DNA of 15,462 nt from DATMXT01 sp035560415. GTDB lineage: Bacteria; Bacillota; Clostridia; Oscillospirales; Feifaniaceae. Position 1 is the first letter of the stretch; every line of letters starts with the position of its first letter. The notes under the pieces were generated by a model. That model saw only the letters and a program-made list of their open reading frames with translations. It did no database searches and was not told the DNA's origin. A program made the translations under genes and the position numbers. Below are positions 1-6,191 of this stretch, in pieces. The stretch lies in the NCBI GenBank assembly GCA_035560415.1, contig DATMZG010000136.1, positions 1-15,462 of the forward strand. Reading direction: 5' to 3'.

Positions 1-858
1 ATATAAGATAACAGCTTCATCATCCGTTGTGATGCTCTCTACAACGCTTTCTGCTTTTTGTGGTTTTATTGCTGGTCGATTTTTTATAATCTCTAGATAA
101 CGGCTTTTCAGTTTAGATATCTGGGTTGTAATATATTCGGATTTTTCTTGGCTAATAGCCGTTGCTTGTCTCACTGTATCATAAATATAAGAGATGTCAT
201 TCTCGTTGTCCAACCTGCGAATTTTATAATCGTCGTCAAGAAAGCCGTACATAGAATTAGACGATATCTCAGGCAGCGCAATTGGAATAGTTGTAATCGC
301 ACTAAGAAACCAGAAGATGCCTGCTTCATTCAGGCAATATGCGCTTCGGTAATATTCGTGAGATAAAATTGCTATATTGACAACGCTTTTTTTGATAGCG
401 TCCTTGACCTCTTGTGGAATTTTTTCCTTAACGTCATTCCCCGGCAACGATGAGCAAAAGATATACGTAATCGGTATTCCTGTACCAATAAGAAAATCAA
501 CAAGCATCTCTGCGATTGCTTTATCCGTAGATCGATGGCTAATAAACACTTGCGGCGAGGTAACTGTTGCAGGCATAACTCTGTCCTTTTCCTCTTTTGC
601 TGTATCTGAATTGTCTAACATCAACCGCATATGAAGTTTTGCCGCAATTGCCTTAAGTTCAGGACGGTAGTCATATTCCCTGTCAAGCGACGTAATTTTT
701 CCATTGGTTGAAAGATTTTTTGCAAAGCCTTCATCCAACATACTGTATTTAGCAACCATTTGCCCATATAGTGCTTCGGATCCATTTCTTTGAGGATAGC
801 TTTCACATATCACAATATCTTCTTTAATACTTGCCTTTAATTGTTCGGTGAGTTTCAT
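1..858 (-). CDS. TIR-domain protein, probable NAD-cleaving defence effector (C-terminus beyond window)
   Basis: Reading the minus strand from ATG at 858 gives 286 codons without a stop to position 1, so the gene is cut at its 3' end by the window edge. GGGAAGG lies just upstream as ribosome binding site. Residues about 102-190 form a TIR domain: strand A with VFISHRSTD (104-112), a BB-loop region IFCSSLPGND (133-142), then ILSHEYY (164-170) and SAYCLNEAG, whose C175-x-x-E178 matches the catalytic glutamate of NAD-cleaving TIR domains. Residues 1-100 form a charged N-terminal region I do not recognise. After the TIR domain the chain continues through a helical stretch (about 240-262) into an unseen C-terminal part. 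No signal peptide or membrane segment is visible. Base composition and codons (AGA, ATA, TTA) are much more AT-rich than in neighbours, suggesting transfer. Family knowledge: bacterial TIR proteins often deplete NAD in antiphage defence. The TIR call is firm; the defence role is inferred. Confidence 0.88.
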   Translation of the reverse strand, partial: MKLTEQLKASIKEDIVICESYPQRNGSEALYGQMVAKYSMLDEGFAKNLSTNGKITSLDREYDYRPELKAIAAKLHMRLMLDNSDTAKEEKDRVMPATVTSPQVFISHRSTDKAIAEMLVDFLIGTGIPITYIFCSSLPGNDVKEKIPQEVKDAIKKSVVNIAILSHEYYRSAYCLNEAGIFWFLSAITTIPIALPEISSNSMYGFLDDDYKIRRLDNENDISYIYDTVRQATAISQEKSEYITTQISKLKSRYLEIIKNRPAIKPQKAESVVESITTDDEAVILY

Positions 859-882
859 ATGTTCACCTTCCCGCCTATTGCC

Positions 883-907
883 CCCGATGAATCGGGTTTT
901 TCTTTTT
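883..907 (+). terminator. Hairpin with plus-strand T tract between alr and the TIR gene
   Basis: CCCGAT (883-888), a 2-nt loop and ATCGGG (891-896) are followed by TTTTTCTTTTT. The 2-nt loop is tight, so in practice the inner base pairs probably open. The T run follows the hairpin only on the plus strand, while both flanking genes are on the minus strand. It would therefore stop antisense transcription entering alr from the left, not alr transcription itself. It may be a relic of an earlier gene arrangement. Confidence 0.45.
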
Positions 908-2087
908 ACACCATTTTCAGATAGTTTGTCTCCGCGACCTCTTTGCCATCCCGGAAATAGACGCGGGGCACCCGCTTTGTGATGTAGGAGATCATGTTGA
1001 TTTGGGACTTGCCGAGAAGGTCGGCCAGCTCCTGCGCGTCGAGGTGGGCGCCGCGGTCGTCCCCGAACAGGGTGACGACATCCCCCTCCTCGACGCCCTC
1101 GATGCCGGTGACGTCAATCATCATCTGGTCCATGCAAATGCGCCCCACGCCCTTTGCGCGATGGCCGTTGACAAGAACTTCAAAGTTGTTCGAGAGCTCC
1201 CGGAAGAGCCCGTCGGCGTAGCCGACGCCCACCGTCGCAATGCGGGAGGGGGTTCTCACTTCATAGGTGCAGCCGTAGCTGATGACAGCCCCGGGGCGCA
1301 GCCACTTGAGCTGGGAGATGACGGCCCGCCACTGGATGGCCCTTTTCACGCCGGGAATGGGCCGCTTTAAGTTCGGGGTGTAGCCGTAGAGCGAGGTGCC
1401 GCTGCGAATCATGTTGCACTGCTTGTCCGGGTGGAAAGCGGCGCCGGCCGAGTTGTCGCAGTGGACGTACTTAAATTTGTGGCCGGAGCCTTCAATTGCC
1501 GTCACCATTTTCATGAAATTCGCATATTGATAATCCGTAAAGGAGGGGTCCTCGTCCTCGGCCTTTGCAAAGTGGGTGAAAATGCCCTCAAAGTCGAGGT
1601 TTTTCAGCCTGAGCATCTGACGCGCCTCCTCGAGGGCCGGGGCGAAATCCTCCTCCTCGTGGTTGACAATGCCAAGCCGGCTGAGCCCCGAGTCGATTTT
1701 CATGTGGACTTTGAGCTTTTTGCCGGCGCCCGCCATTTCGGCGTCGAGCTTTTGCGCGTACCGGATGGAATAACAGCACTGGACCATGTTGCCCTCTTCC
1801 ATCTCTCTGGCCAGTGCCGGGTCGGTGTCCCCTAAAATTAAAATCGGCTTTTTGGCGCCGCCCGCCCGCACGTCGACCGCCTCGTCGTAGCAGGCGACTC
1901 CGAAGAAGTCGACGCTGTCGAGGTCGTCAAGCGTTTTGGCCACGACCTTCGCCCCGTGGGTGTAGGCGTCGCCCTTGACAATCGCCAAAAACGCGGTCTC
2001 CGGGAGTAAATTTTGGCGAACGGCCGCCACGTTGTCCTCAATTGCGCCAAGGTCGATTTCGAGCCAGCACCGTCTTCCCTTGCCCAT
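906..2087 (-). CDS. alr: Alanine racemase (PLP-dependent)
   Basis: Interconverts L- and D-alanine in the cytosol to supply D-Ala for peptidoglycan. The 393 residues match the usual length. The N-terminal PLP barrel has the Schiff-base lysine K38 in VKGDAYTHGA. The family usually reads VKADAYGHG, so two small-residue changes flank the catalytic site while K, D, Y and H are kept. KIDSGLSRLG carries R137. The second catalytic base Y271 lies in ISYGCTY, and GYADG (Y290) follows 19 residues later, the spacing seen in Bacillus-type Alr. CMDQMMID in the C-terminal beta domain is also typical. The start is ATG at 2087, although the ribosome binding site (GGGGGCG) is mediocre. It is divergent from ireB. 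A related amino-acid racemase specificity (for example serine) cannot be excluded from sequence alone. Confidence 0.93.
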   Translation of the reverse strand: MGKGRRCWLEIDLGAIEDNVAAVRQNLLPETAFLAIVKGDAYTHGAKVVAKTLDDLDSVDFFGVACYDEAVDVRAGGAKKPILILGDTDPALAREMEEGNMVQCCYSIRYAQKLDAEMAGAGKKLKVHMKIDSGLSRLGIVNHEEEDFAPALEEARQMLRLKNLDFEGIFTHFAKAEDEDPSFTDYQYANFMKMVTAIEGSGHKFKYVHCDNSAGAAFHPDKQCNMIRSGTSLYGYTPNLKRPIPGVKRAIQWRAVISQLKWLRPGAVISYGCTYEVRTPSRIATVGVGYADGLFRELSNNFEVLVNGHRAKGVGRICMDQMMIDVTGIEGVEEGDVVTLFGDDRGAHLDAQELADLLGKSQINMISYITKRVPRVYFRDGKEVAETNYLKMV

Positions 2088-2117
2088 TTTTTTGCGCCCC
2101 CAAAATTTGTTTTTTCC

Positions 2118-2146
2118 AGTTTAACACAAAGCGCCGACCCCTTCAA
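2118..2146 (-). promoter_or_regulatory. Candidate sigma-A promoter for alr
   Basis: On the minus strand TTGAAG (2146-2141), a 17-bp spacer and TAAACT (2123-2118) lie about 30 bp upstream of the alr ATG. Both hexamers match the consensus at four of six positions. Confidence 0.5.
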
Positions 2147-2193
2147 TGATTGTTTGCGCGATTTTCCCCCTTTGTTCAAATTGGGAACATCCC

Positions 2194-2222
2194 TTGTATT
2201 TAAGCTGCCACCGTGGTATAAT
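2194..2222 (+). promoter_or_regulatory. Sigma-A promoter for ireB
   Basis: TTGTAT (2194-2199), a 17-bp spacer and a perfect TATAAT (2217-2222), preceded by TGG as an extended -10. The start of transcription would be near 2229, directly before two palindromes and about 85 bp ahead of the ireB start codon. Confidence 0.8.
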
Positions 2223-2232
2223 AGCAACCAAA

Positions 2233-2278
2233 GTACAGAATTATGTACATTTTAACAGCGCCGTACAGTTTTCTGTAC
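2233..2278. promoter_or_regulatory. Tandem palindromic operators between the ireB promoter and gene
   Basis: Two 16-bp inverted repeats share the form GTACA-N6-TGTAC: GTACAGAATTATGTAC at 2233-2248 and GTACAGTTTTCTGTAC at 2263-2278. They are spaced exactly 30 bp apart, close to three helical turns, so two dimers would sit on the same face of the DNA. They lie just after the predicted transcription start, the usual place for a repressor. I cannot assign the regulator. TACA/TGTA half-sites occur in BlaI/MecI and CopY type operators, but the 6-bp gap does not match the CopY box. Confidence 0.65.
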
Positions 2279-2314
2279 AATTGAAACCGAATTTATTCAA
2301 GTGAGGTGATACAA

Positions 2315-2566
2315 GTGTCGGGCAACAACAATACAATTACATTCTCCATCAAAGAGGAGCGGGAGGAGCAGGTCAAAAAGACCCTCACCGACGTCTACGA
2401 CTCTCTCAAAGAAAAAGGGTACAACCCCATCAACCAGATCGTCGGCTACATCCTGTCGGAAGACCCGACCTATATCACGAATCACAACAACGCCCGCAGC
2501 CTCATCCGCCGGATTGACCGGGATGAGCTGCTGCAAATACTGGTGAAGTCGTATCTCGACAGTTAG
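2315..2566 (+). CDS. ireB: IreB family regulatory phosphoprotein (DUF965/UPF0297)
   Basis: An 83-residue cytosolic protein matching the IreB family along its whole length: KGYNPINQIVGYILSEDP, then ARSLIRRIDRDEL and a C-terminal VKSYL. In Enterococcus faecalis IreB is a substrate of the PASTA-domain Ser/Thr kinase IreK and a negative regulator of cell-envelope stress and cephalosporin resistance. Phosphorylation there is on N-terminal threonines; here T7 and T9 lie in the same kind of N-terminal stretch. I chose GTG at 2315 over the in-frame GTG at 2306, because GAGGTG at 2303-2308 overlaps the latter and is correctly spaced from 2315. It is followed 11 bp later by an uncharacterised small gene, apparently in one transcript, and preceded by a strong promoter with twin palindromes. 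No kinase gene is in the window. Confidence 0.92.
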   Translation: MSGNNNTITFSIKEEREEQVKKTLTDVYDSLKEKGYNPINQIVGYILSEDPTYITNHNNARSLIRRIDRDELLQILVKSYLDS

Positions 2567-2577
2567 GGGGAATAGGA

Positions 2578-2865
2578 TTGGCGGAGAAATTCCTGACATA
2601 CAAAGGAAAACCCTTTGTCCGAAGCGGAAACATCATCTATTACGGCGACATGGCCGACGACTTTGTGGTCATGCTGCAGGTGCTGGCCTCCGAGAATGTG
2701 GAGGGCGAGTCCGTGGCCACCAAAGTGGCCATGCAGCTCATGCGCACGGCGGAGGATGTGCCGGCCAAAGACCGGCTGGTCAAAACCAGCGTGAAACCGG
2801 GCCTTTACGAGGCGATGGACCTCGCCTCGGTGTGGCTGACAAGAGCCCTTGAAAATCCCGAATAA
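2578..2865 (+). CDS. Uncharacterised 95-residue protein, co-transcribed with ireB
   Basis: The start is TTG at 2578, supported by AGGGGG (2565-2570) overlapping the ireB stop with 7 bp spacing. The product is a 95-residue soluble protein with no signal peptide, membrane helix or cysteine. It opens with a short beta-like segment (KFLTYKGKPFVRSGNIIYYG, residues 3-22) followed by a mostly helical region (about 25-95) ending VWLTRALENPE. I do not recognise a named family. The coding bias matches neighbouring core genes and a strong terminator follows. Its placement directly after ireB suggests a related role, but that is inference only. Confidence 0.8.
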   Translation: MAEKFLTYKGKPFVRSGNIIYYGDMADDFVVMLQVLASENVEGESVATKVAMQLMRTAEDVPAKDRLVKTSVKPGLYEAMDLASVWLTRALENPE

Positions 2866-2881
2866 GTGTTTACGAAAGAAG

Positions 2882-2920
2882 CCCGCCGGCAAAAATGTGT
2901 TTGCCGGCGGGTTTCTATTT
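2882..2920 (+). terminator. Rho-independent terminator of the ireB operon
   Basis: A perfect 12-bp stem, CCCGCCGGCAAA (2882-2893) pairing with TTTGCCGGCGGG (2900-2911) around a 6-nt loop, followed by the T-rich TTTCTATTT. Confidence 0.88.
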
Positions 2921-2946
2921 GAACCTCCCCACGGCGGGATTATGAC

Positions 2947-2980
2947 TTGTATATCCTATCCTCACATGGTATACTATACC
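2947..2980 (+). promoter_or_regulatory. Sigma-A promoter with palindrome over the -10, for the Lin0512-degV operon
   Basis: TTGTAT (2947-2952), a 17-bp spacer and TATACT (2970-2975). The -10 is embedded in the perfect inverted repeat GGTATA-C-TATACC (2968-2980), a possible operator that would block polymerase. The leader to the first gene is about 65 bp. Confidence 0.7.
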
Positions 2981-3046
2981 AAAGGCGCAAGGCGGGATTT
3001 GTTCCCGCCCGCCCCCAAAGCACTTCTTTTCAAGGAGGATTTGACC

Positions 3047-3412
3047 ATGGCGAAAAAACGTTATCTTGTGGAATTCGGAACCGGCGTAGACGTGCACGGC
3101 ATGGACGTCTCAAAGGCCGCCGCAAAGGCGCTTCGCGACGCCATCTCCCACTGCTGCATGGTGGGGCTGACCGAGTACGCCGGGCTGAAGGACCTGTCGG
3201 AGCAGGTGTCGCTTGACATCATCATCGCCTGCCCGCACAAGGAGAAGCTCGACATCGAGAAAGCGCTGCAGGGACTTCCCGCGTACAAGCACATGAACGT
3301 CAAGGTCGTCGACGGCGGCATGGAAATCGACGGCATGGACCTCCCCGGCGTGGTGGGCGGCCGAACCATTGTGGTCGTCAACGCCGGCATTACGGTTTGG
3401 GTGGATGCGTGA
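3047..3412 (+). CDS. Lin0512 family protein of unknown function
   Basis: The 121-residue product matches the Lin0512 family: KRYLVEFGTGVDVHGMDVSKAA at the N-terminus, a central DAISHCCMVGL segment and a C-terminal TIVVVNAGITVWVDA. Biochemical function is unknown. The conserved EFGTGVD-HG and the acidic/histidine residues hint at a ring-forming or metal-binding fold, but that is a guess. The start is ATG at 3047 with a very strong AAGGAGG site 8 bp upstream. The frame stays open further upstream, but that part crosses the terminator and promoter and is not coding. Its stop overlaps the GTG start of degV by four bases (GTGA), implying translational coupling. Confidence 0.88.
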   Translation: MAKKRYLVEFGTGVDVHGMDVSKAAAKALRDAISHCCMVGLTEYAGLKDLSEQVSLDIIIACPHKEKLDIEKALQGLPAYKHMNVKVVDGGMEIDGMDLPGVVGGRTIVVVNAGITVWVDA

Positions 3413-4287
3413 ATAAAATACGGTTTTTGACCGACTCCGGCTGCGACCTGCCGGCCGAGCTCATCGCAAAGGCGAATATCGACGTCATTCCCTTTTCGAT
3501 TGAGTGCGCCGGGCGGATTTACCGGGAGGGCAGGGACTTAACCGCATTTGATTTATACGACATCCTCGAAAATGAATCTGCCCTCCCCACCCACTCGCAG
3601 ATCAACGCCTTTGAAATCGTCTCCCACTACGGTGCGGCCTTCGACGAGGGCTACACCGACATGGTCGTCTGCTTCATCAGCTCCACCGGCTCCTCCACCC
3701 ACGCCAACGCCGTCATGGCCCAAGATATGTTCTACGAGGATAGGCCCGAGGCCGTCGGCAAGTTCGACATTCACGTCGTCGACACCAAGACTTACTCGAT
3801 GGGCTACGGGTGGCCGGTCTATCAGGCCGCCCTCATGCACCGGCGGGGCGCGGGACTTTCGGCGGTGCTGGCCTATTTAGAGGACTGGTTTTCGCAAATT
3901 GAAATTTACTGCGGCCTCTACTCTTTAAAGCACGCCCGCAAGTCGGGCCGGCTTGGCGGGGCGGCCTCCATCATCGGGGAGGCGCTGGGCATTCGCCCGG
4001 TGCTGAGCCTCATCGGGGGCGAGGTCAAGCAGATTGCGACCGTGCGGGGCGACAAGGCTTTAATTCCGGCCCTTGTCAAGGTGACGAAGGAGAAAAGGCG
4101 GAGCGGCACGCAGTATATCGTGCTGGGCGGCAACCTGCCCGGCTGCTCCAAAGAGCTCGAGCAGGCCATGAAAGCCGCCTGCGGCGAGGAATACGTGGGG
4201 TTTTACCAGCTCGGCCCGGTCGTGTCCATCAACACGGGGCCGCGGGCCATTGTGACCATGGTGCTGGGAGCCCCGCGTAAGAGGTGA
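3409..4287 (+). CDS. DegV family fatty-acid-binding protein
   Basis: A 292-residue cytosolic protein of the DegV/FakB family, which binds a fatty acid and presents it to the kinase FakA for phosphorylation. Visible signatures: FLTDSGCDLP at the N-terminus, PTHSQIN, the SSTGSSTHANA loop, DTKTYSMGYG, and HARKSGRLGG with the long C-terminal lobe ending GPRAIVTMVLGA. GTG at 3409 is preferred over the in-frame TTG at 3397 because it overlaps the preceding stop as GTGA. The ribosome binding site (GGGTGGA) is modest, consistent with coupling. No fakA-like gene is in the window, so the partner kinase must be elsewhere, or the protein has another role. Confidence 0.9.
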   Translation: MNKIRFLTDSGCDLPAELIAKANIDVIPFSIECAGRIYREGRDLTAFDLYDILENESALPTHSQINAFEIVSHYGAAFDEGYTDMVVCFISSTGSSTHANAVMAQDMFYEDRPEAVGKFDIHVVDTKTYSMGYGWPVYQAALMHRRGAGLSAVLAYLEDWFSQIEIYCGLYSLKHARKSGRLGGAASIIGEALGIRPVLSLIGGEVKQIATVRGDKALIPALVKVTKEKRRSGTQYIVLGGNLPGCSKELEQAMKAACGEEYVGFYQLGPVVSINTGPRAIVTMVLGAPRKR

Positions 4288-4291
4288 TCAT

Positions 4292-4753
4292 TTGAATTTG
4301 CTGACCCGGCTTGGAAATGACCTATACGTTTTGGGCCTTGCCGCGACGCCCATTGTCGAGCTGCGGGGCTCTGTTCCGCTTGCGGCGGCTTTGGGGCTCT
4401 CGTGGGAGGAGGCCTTCACCCTCTCCTTTATCGGCAACATGCTGCCGGTTCCGCTCGTCATCTGGCTGGGGCGGGCGCTCATTCGCTGGCTCAAGGGCAC
4501 GAGGGCGTTTGGCCCCACGGGGCAGCGGCTTGAGCGCCGGTTTTTGGCGAGGCGCGAAGTCGTCGTGCGCTACTCGGTCATCGGCCTTGCCATACTCGTC
4601 GCCGTGCCGCTGCCCGGAACCGGCGCCTACACCGGCGCTTTTTTAGCCTCGCTTCTCGACCTTCGCATGCGGTACGCGCTGCCCGCCATCGCCCTCGGGG
4701 TCTTCGTTGCGGACATCCTCGTCACCGCCCTTACATATGGATTAATTATGTAA
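4292..4753 (+). CDS. Small multidrug-export family membrane protein (COG2426)
   Basis: A 153-residue integral membrane protein with about four hydrophobic segments: near 10-32, 38-62, 88-110 and 128-152. It carries the family signatures ATPIVELRGSVPLAAALGL near the N-terminus, GNMLPVPLV, and PLPGTGAYTGA in the middle. These match the COG2426/Sm_multidrug_ex family. Despite the family name, transport function is poorly established and substrates are unknown. The start is TTG at 4292. AGAGGTG overlaps the degV stop and gives 5 bp of spacing. It is the last gene of the Lin0512-degV operon. No clear hairpin terminator precedes the metK promoter 20 bp later. Confidence 0.85.
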   Translation: MNLLTRLGNDLYVLGLAATPIVELRGSVPLAAALGLSWEEAFTLSFIGNMLPVPLVIWLGRALIRWLKGTRAFGPTGQRLERRFLARREVVVRYSVIGLAILVAVPLPGTGAYTGAFLASLLDLRMRYALPAIALGVFVADILVTALTYGLIM

Positions 4754-4770
4754 ATTTTGTCTTTTGGCCC

Positions 4771-4800
4771 TTGACGCGGGGGCTCAGGGCGTGTTATACT
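4771..4800 (+). promoter_or_regulatory. Sigma-A promoter for the metK riboswitch transcript
   Basis: TTGACG (4771-4776), an 18-bp spacer and TATACT (4795-4800). The transcript would begin near 4807, about 14 bases before the first paired element of the SAM riboswitch. Confidence 0.8.
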
Positions 4801-4820
4801 GTTTTTCGACAATTTCATAC

Positions 4821-4902
4821 CTTATCAAGAGCGGCGGAGGGACAGGCCCTGTGAAGCCCGGCAACCTGCAAGGACTGCAAGGTGCCAATTCCTGAAGATG
4901 AG
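4821..4902 (+). ncRNA. SAM-I (S-box) riboswitch aptamer
   Basis: The sequence follows the S-box consensus: CTTATCAAGAG, then GGAGGGA, GGCCCTGTGAAGCC, GGCAACC, AAGGTGCCAATTCC and GATGAG. P1 forms between CTTATC (4821-4826) and GATGAG (4897-4902). S-adenosylmethionine binding stabilises P1, leaving the downstream terminator free to form and switching metK off. Without SAM, GAGG at 4900-4903 can pair with CCTC at 4916-4919 as antiterminator. Confidence 0.95.
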
Positions 4903-4915
4903 GATTTACCCATAA

Positions 4916-4940
4916 CCTCGCCTTCGGGCGGGGATTTTTT
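4916..4940 (+). terminator. Riboswitch expression-platform terminator
   Basis: CCTCGCC (4916-4922), a TTCG tetraloop (4923-4926) and GGCGGGG (4927-4933), then A and six T. The left arm overlaps the antiterminator pairing with the end of the aptamer, the standard SAM-I arrangement. Confidence 0.9.
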
Positions 4941-4976
4941 GTGCTAAAAATGTGTTAAAGGAGAAAAATACACACT

Positions 4977-6164
4977 ATGAAGAAGCTTTTTACATCCGAA
5001 TCCGTCACTGAGGGGCATCCGGACAAGCTCTGCGACCAGATTTCCGACGCAATTTTAGACGCCATGCTGGCGCAGGACCCCATGTCCCGCTGCGCCTGCG
5101 AAGTGACCGCGACGACCGGCCTCGTCTCCATCATCGGCGAAGTGACGACGGCGGCCAACATCGACATTCCCGCCGTCGCCCGCAAAGTCGTGGAGGAGGT
5201 CGGCTACACGAGGGCCAAGTACGGGTTTGACTGCGACTCCTGCGCCGTCATCACCTCCCTCGACAAGCAGTCGCCCGACATCGCCCAGGGGGTCAACAAA
5301 TCCCTCGAGTCCCGCGAAAACGGGCTGACCGAGGACGAGATTGAGGCCACCGGCGCGGGCGACCAGGGGCTCATGTTCGGCTTTGCCTGCGACGAGACGC
5401 CGGAGCTCATGCCGCTGCCCATATCGCTGGCCCACAAGCTCGCAAAGCGGCTTGCGGCCGTGCGCAAGGACGGGACTCTCGACTATCTGCGCCCGGACGG
5501 CAAGACGCAGGTGACGGTCGAATACATTGACGATAAGCCCCACGCCGTCGACACCATCGTCATCTCGGCGCAGCACAGCCCGGACGTTGCGCTTGAGAAA
5601 ATCCGTGCCGACTTAATTGAACACGTCATCAAGCCCATCGTGCCGGAGAAGTACCTGACCGCCGCCACGAAAATTTACGTCAACCCGACCGGCCGGTTTG
5701 TCATCGGCGGGCCGCAGGGTGACTCGGGGCTGACCGGCCGCAAAATCATCGTCGACACTTACGGCGGCTATTCGCGGCACGGCGGCGGCTGCTTTTCCGG
5801 CAAGGACGCGACCAAGGTCGACCGGTCGGCCACTTACGCCGCCCGCTATGTCGCCAAGAACATCGTGGCGGCCGGGCTCGCGAGGAAGTGCGAGCTGCAG
5901 CTGGCCTACGCCATCGGCATCGCCCGGCCGGTCTCGGTCATGGTCGACACGTTTGGCACCGGGCTCATCCCCGACGACGCCATCGCCGAGCTCATCGCCA
6001 AGAACTTCGACCTGCGCCCCGCCGCCATCATTCAAAAGTTAGGGCTTCGGAGGCCCATTTTCCGCAGCCTCGCGGCCTACGGCCACATGGGCAGAGAGGA
6101 CCTCGGCGTCGCCTGGGAGAATACCGACATGGCAGCGACTCTTCGGGCGCAGGCCGGCATCTGA
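4977..6164 (+). CDS. metK: S-adenosylmethionine synthetase
   Basis: Makes S-adenosylmethionine from ATP and methionine in the cytosol; a tetrameric enzyme using Mg and K ions. The 395 residues match the usual length. Clear signatures are SVTEGHPDK with catalytic H14, the GAGDQGLMFG ATP-binding signature, and GGYSRHGGGCFSGKDATKVD, the glycine-rich phosphate loop (canonical GGGAFSGKD, here GGGCFSGKD). The C-terminal third has YAIGIARPVSVMVDTFGTG. The start is ATG at 4977, with AAAGGAG upstream. It is controlled by the SAM-I riboswitch in its leader, a direct product feedback loop. pepT follows after 27 bp with no terminator between, so both are probably in one SAM-repressed transcript. Confidence 0.97.
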   Translation: MKKLFTSESVTEGHPDKLCDQISDAILDAMLAQDPMSRCACEVTATTGLVSIIGEVTTAANIDIPAVARKVVEEVGYTRAKYGFDCDSCAVITSLDKQSPDIAQGVNKSLESRENGLTEDEIEATGAGDQGLMFGFACDETPELMPLPISLAHKLAKRLAAVRKDGTLDYLRPDGKTQVTVEYIDDKPHAVDTIVISAQHSPDVALEKIRADLIEHVIKPIVPEKYLTAATKIYVNPTGRFVIGGPQGDSGLTGRKIIVDTYGGYSRHGGGCFSGKDATKVDRSATYAARYVAKNIVAAGLARKCELQLAYAIGIARPVSVMVDTFGTGLIPDDAIAELIAKNFDLRPAAIIQKLGLRRPIFRSLAAYGHMGREDLGVAWENTDMAATLRAQAGI

Positions 6165-6191
6165 ACACAACTTGAAGGGAAGTTTTCACTT

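Noticed and set aside
148..634. Two plus-strand open frames and a short minus-strand frame (621-806) at the left end
   Set aside because: All lie inside the longer minus-strand TIR frame, lack ribosome binding sites and have no family resemblance. The TIR reading gives a coherent domain.
1002..1835. Long plus-strand frames opposite alr
   Set aside because: Antisense shadows of a GC-rich gene whose catalytic motifs are clear on the minus strand.
2233..2278. Assignment of the twin palindromes to LexA, CopY or BlaI
   Set aside because: The half-sites TACA/TGTA look similar, but spacing and flanks do not fit any of these well enough. Left unassigned.
2849..3046. Upstream extension of the Lin0512 frame
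   Set aside because: It crosses the ireB terminator and a clear promoter. ATG 3047 has an AAGGAGG site and gives the family N-terminus.
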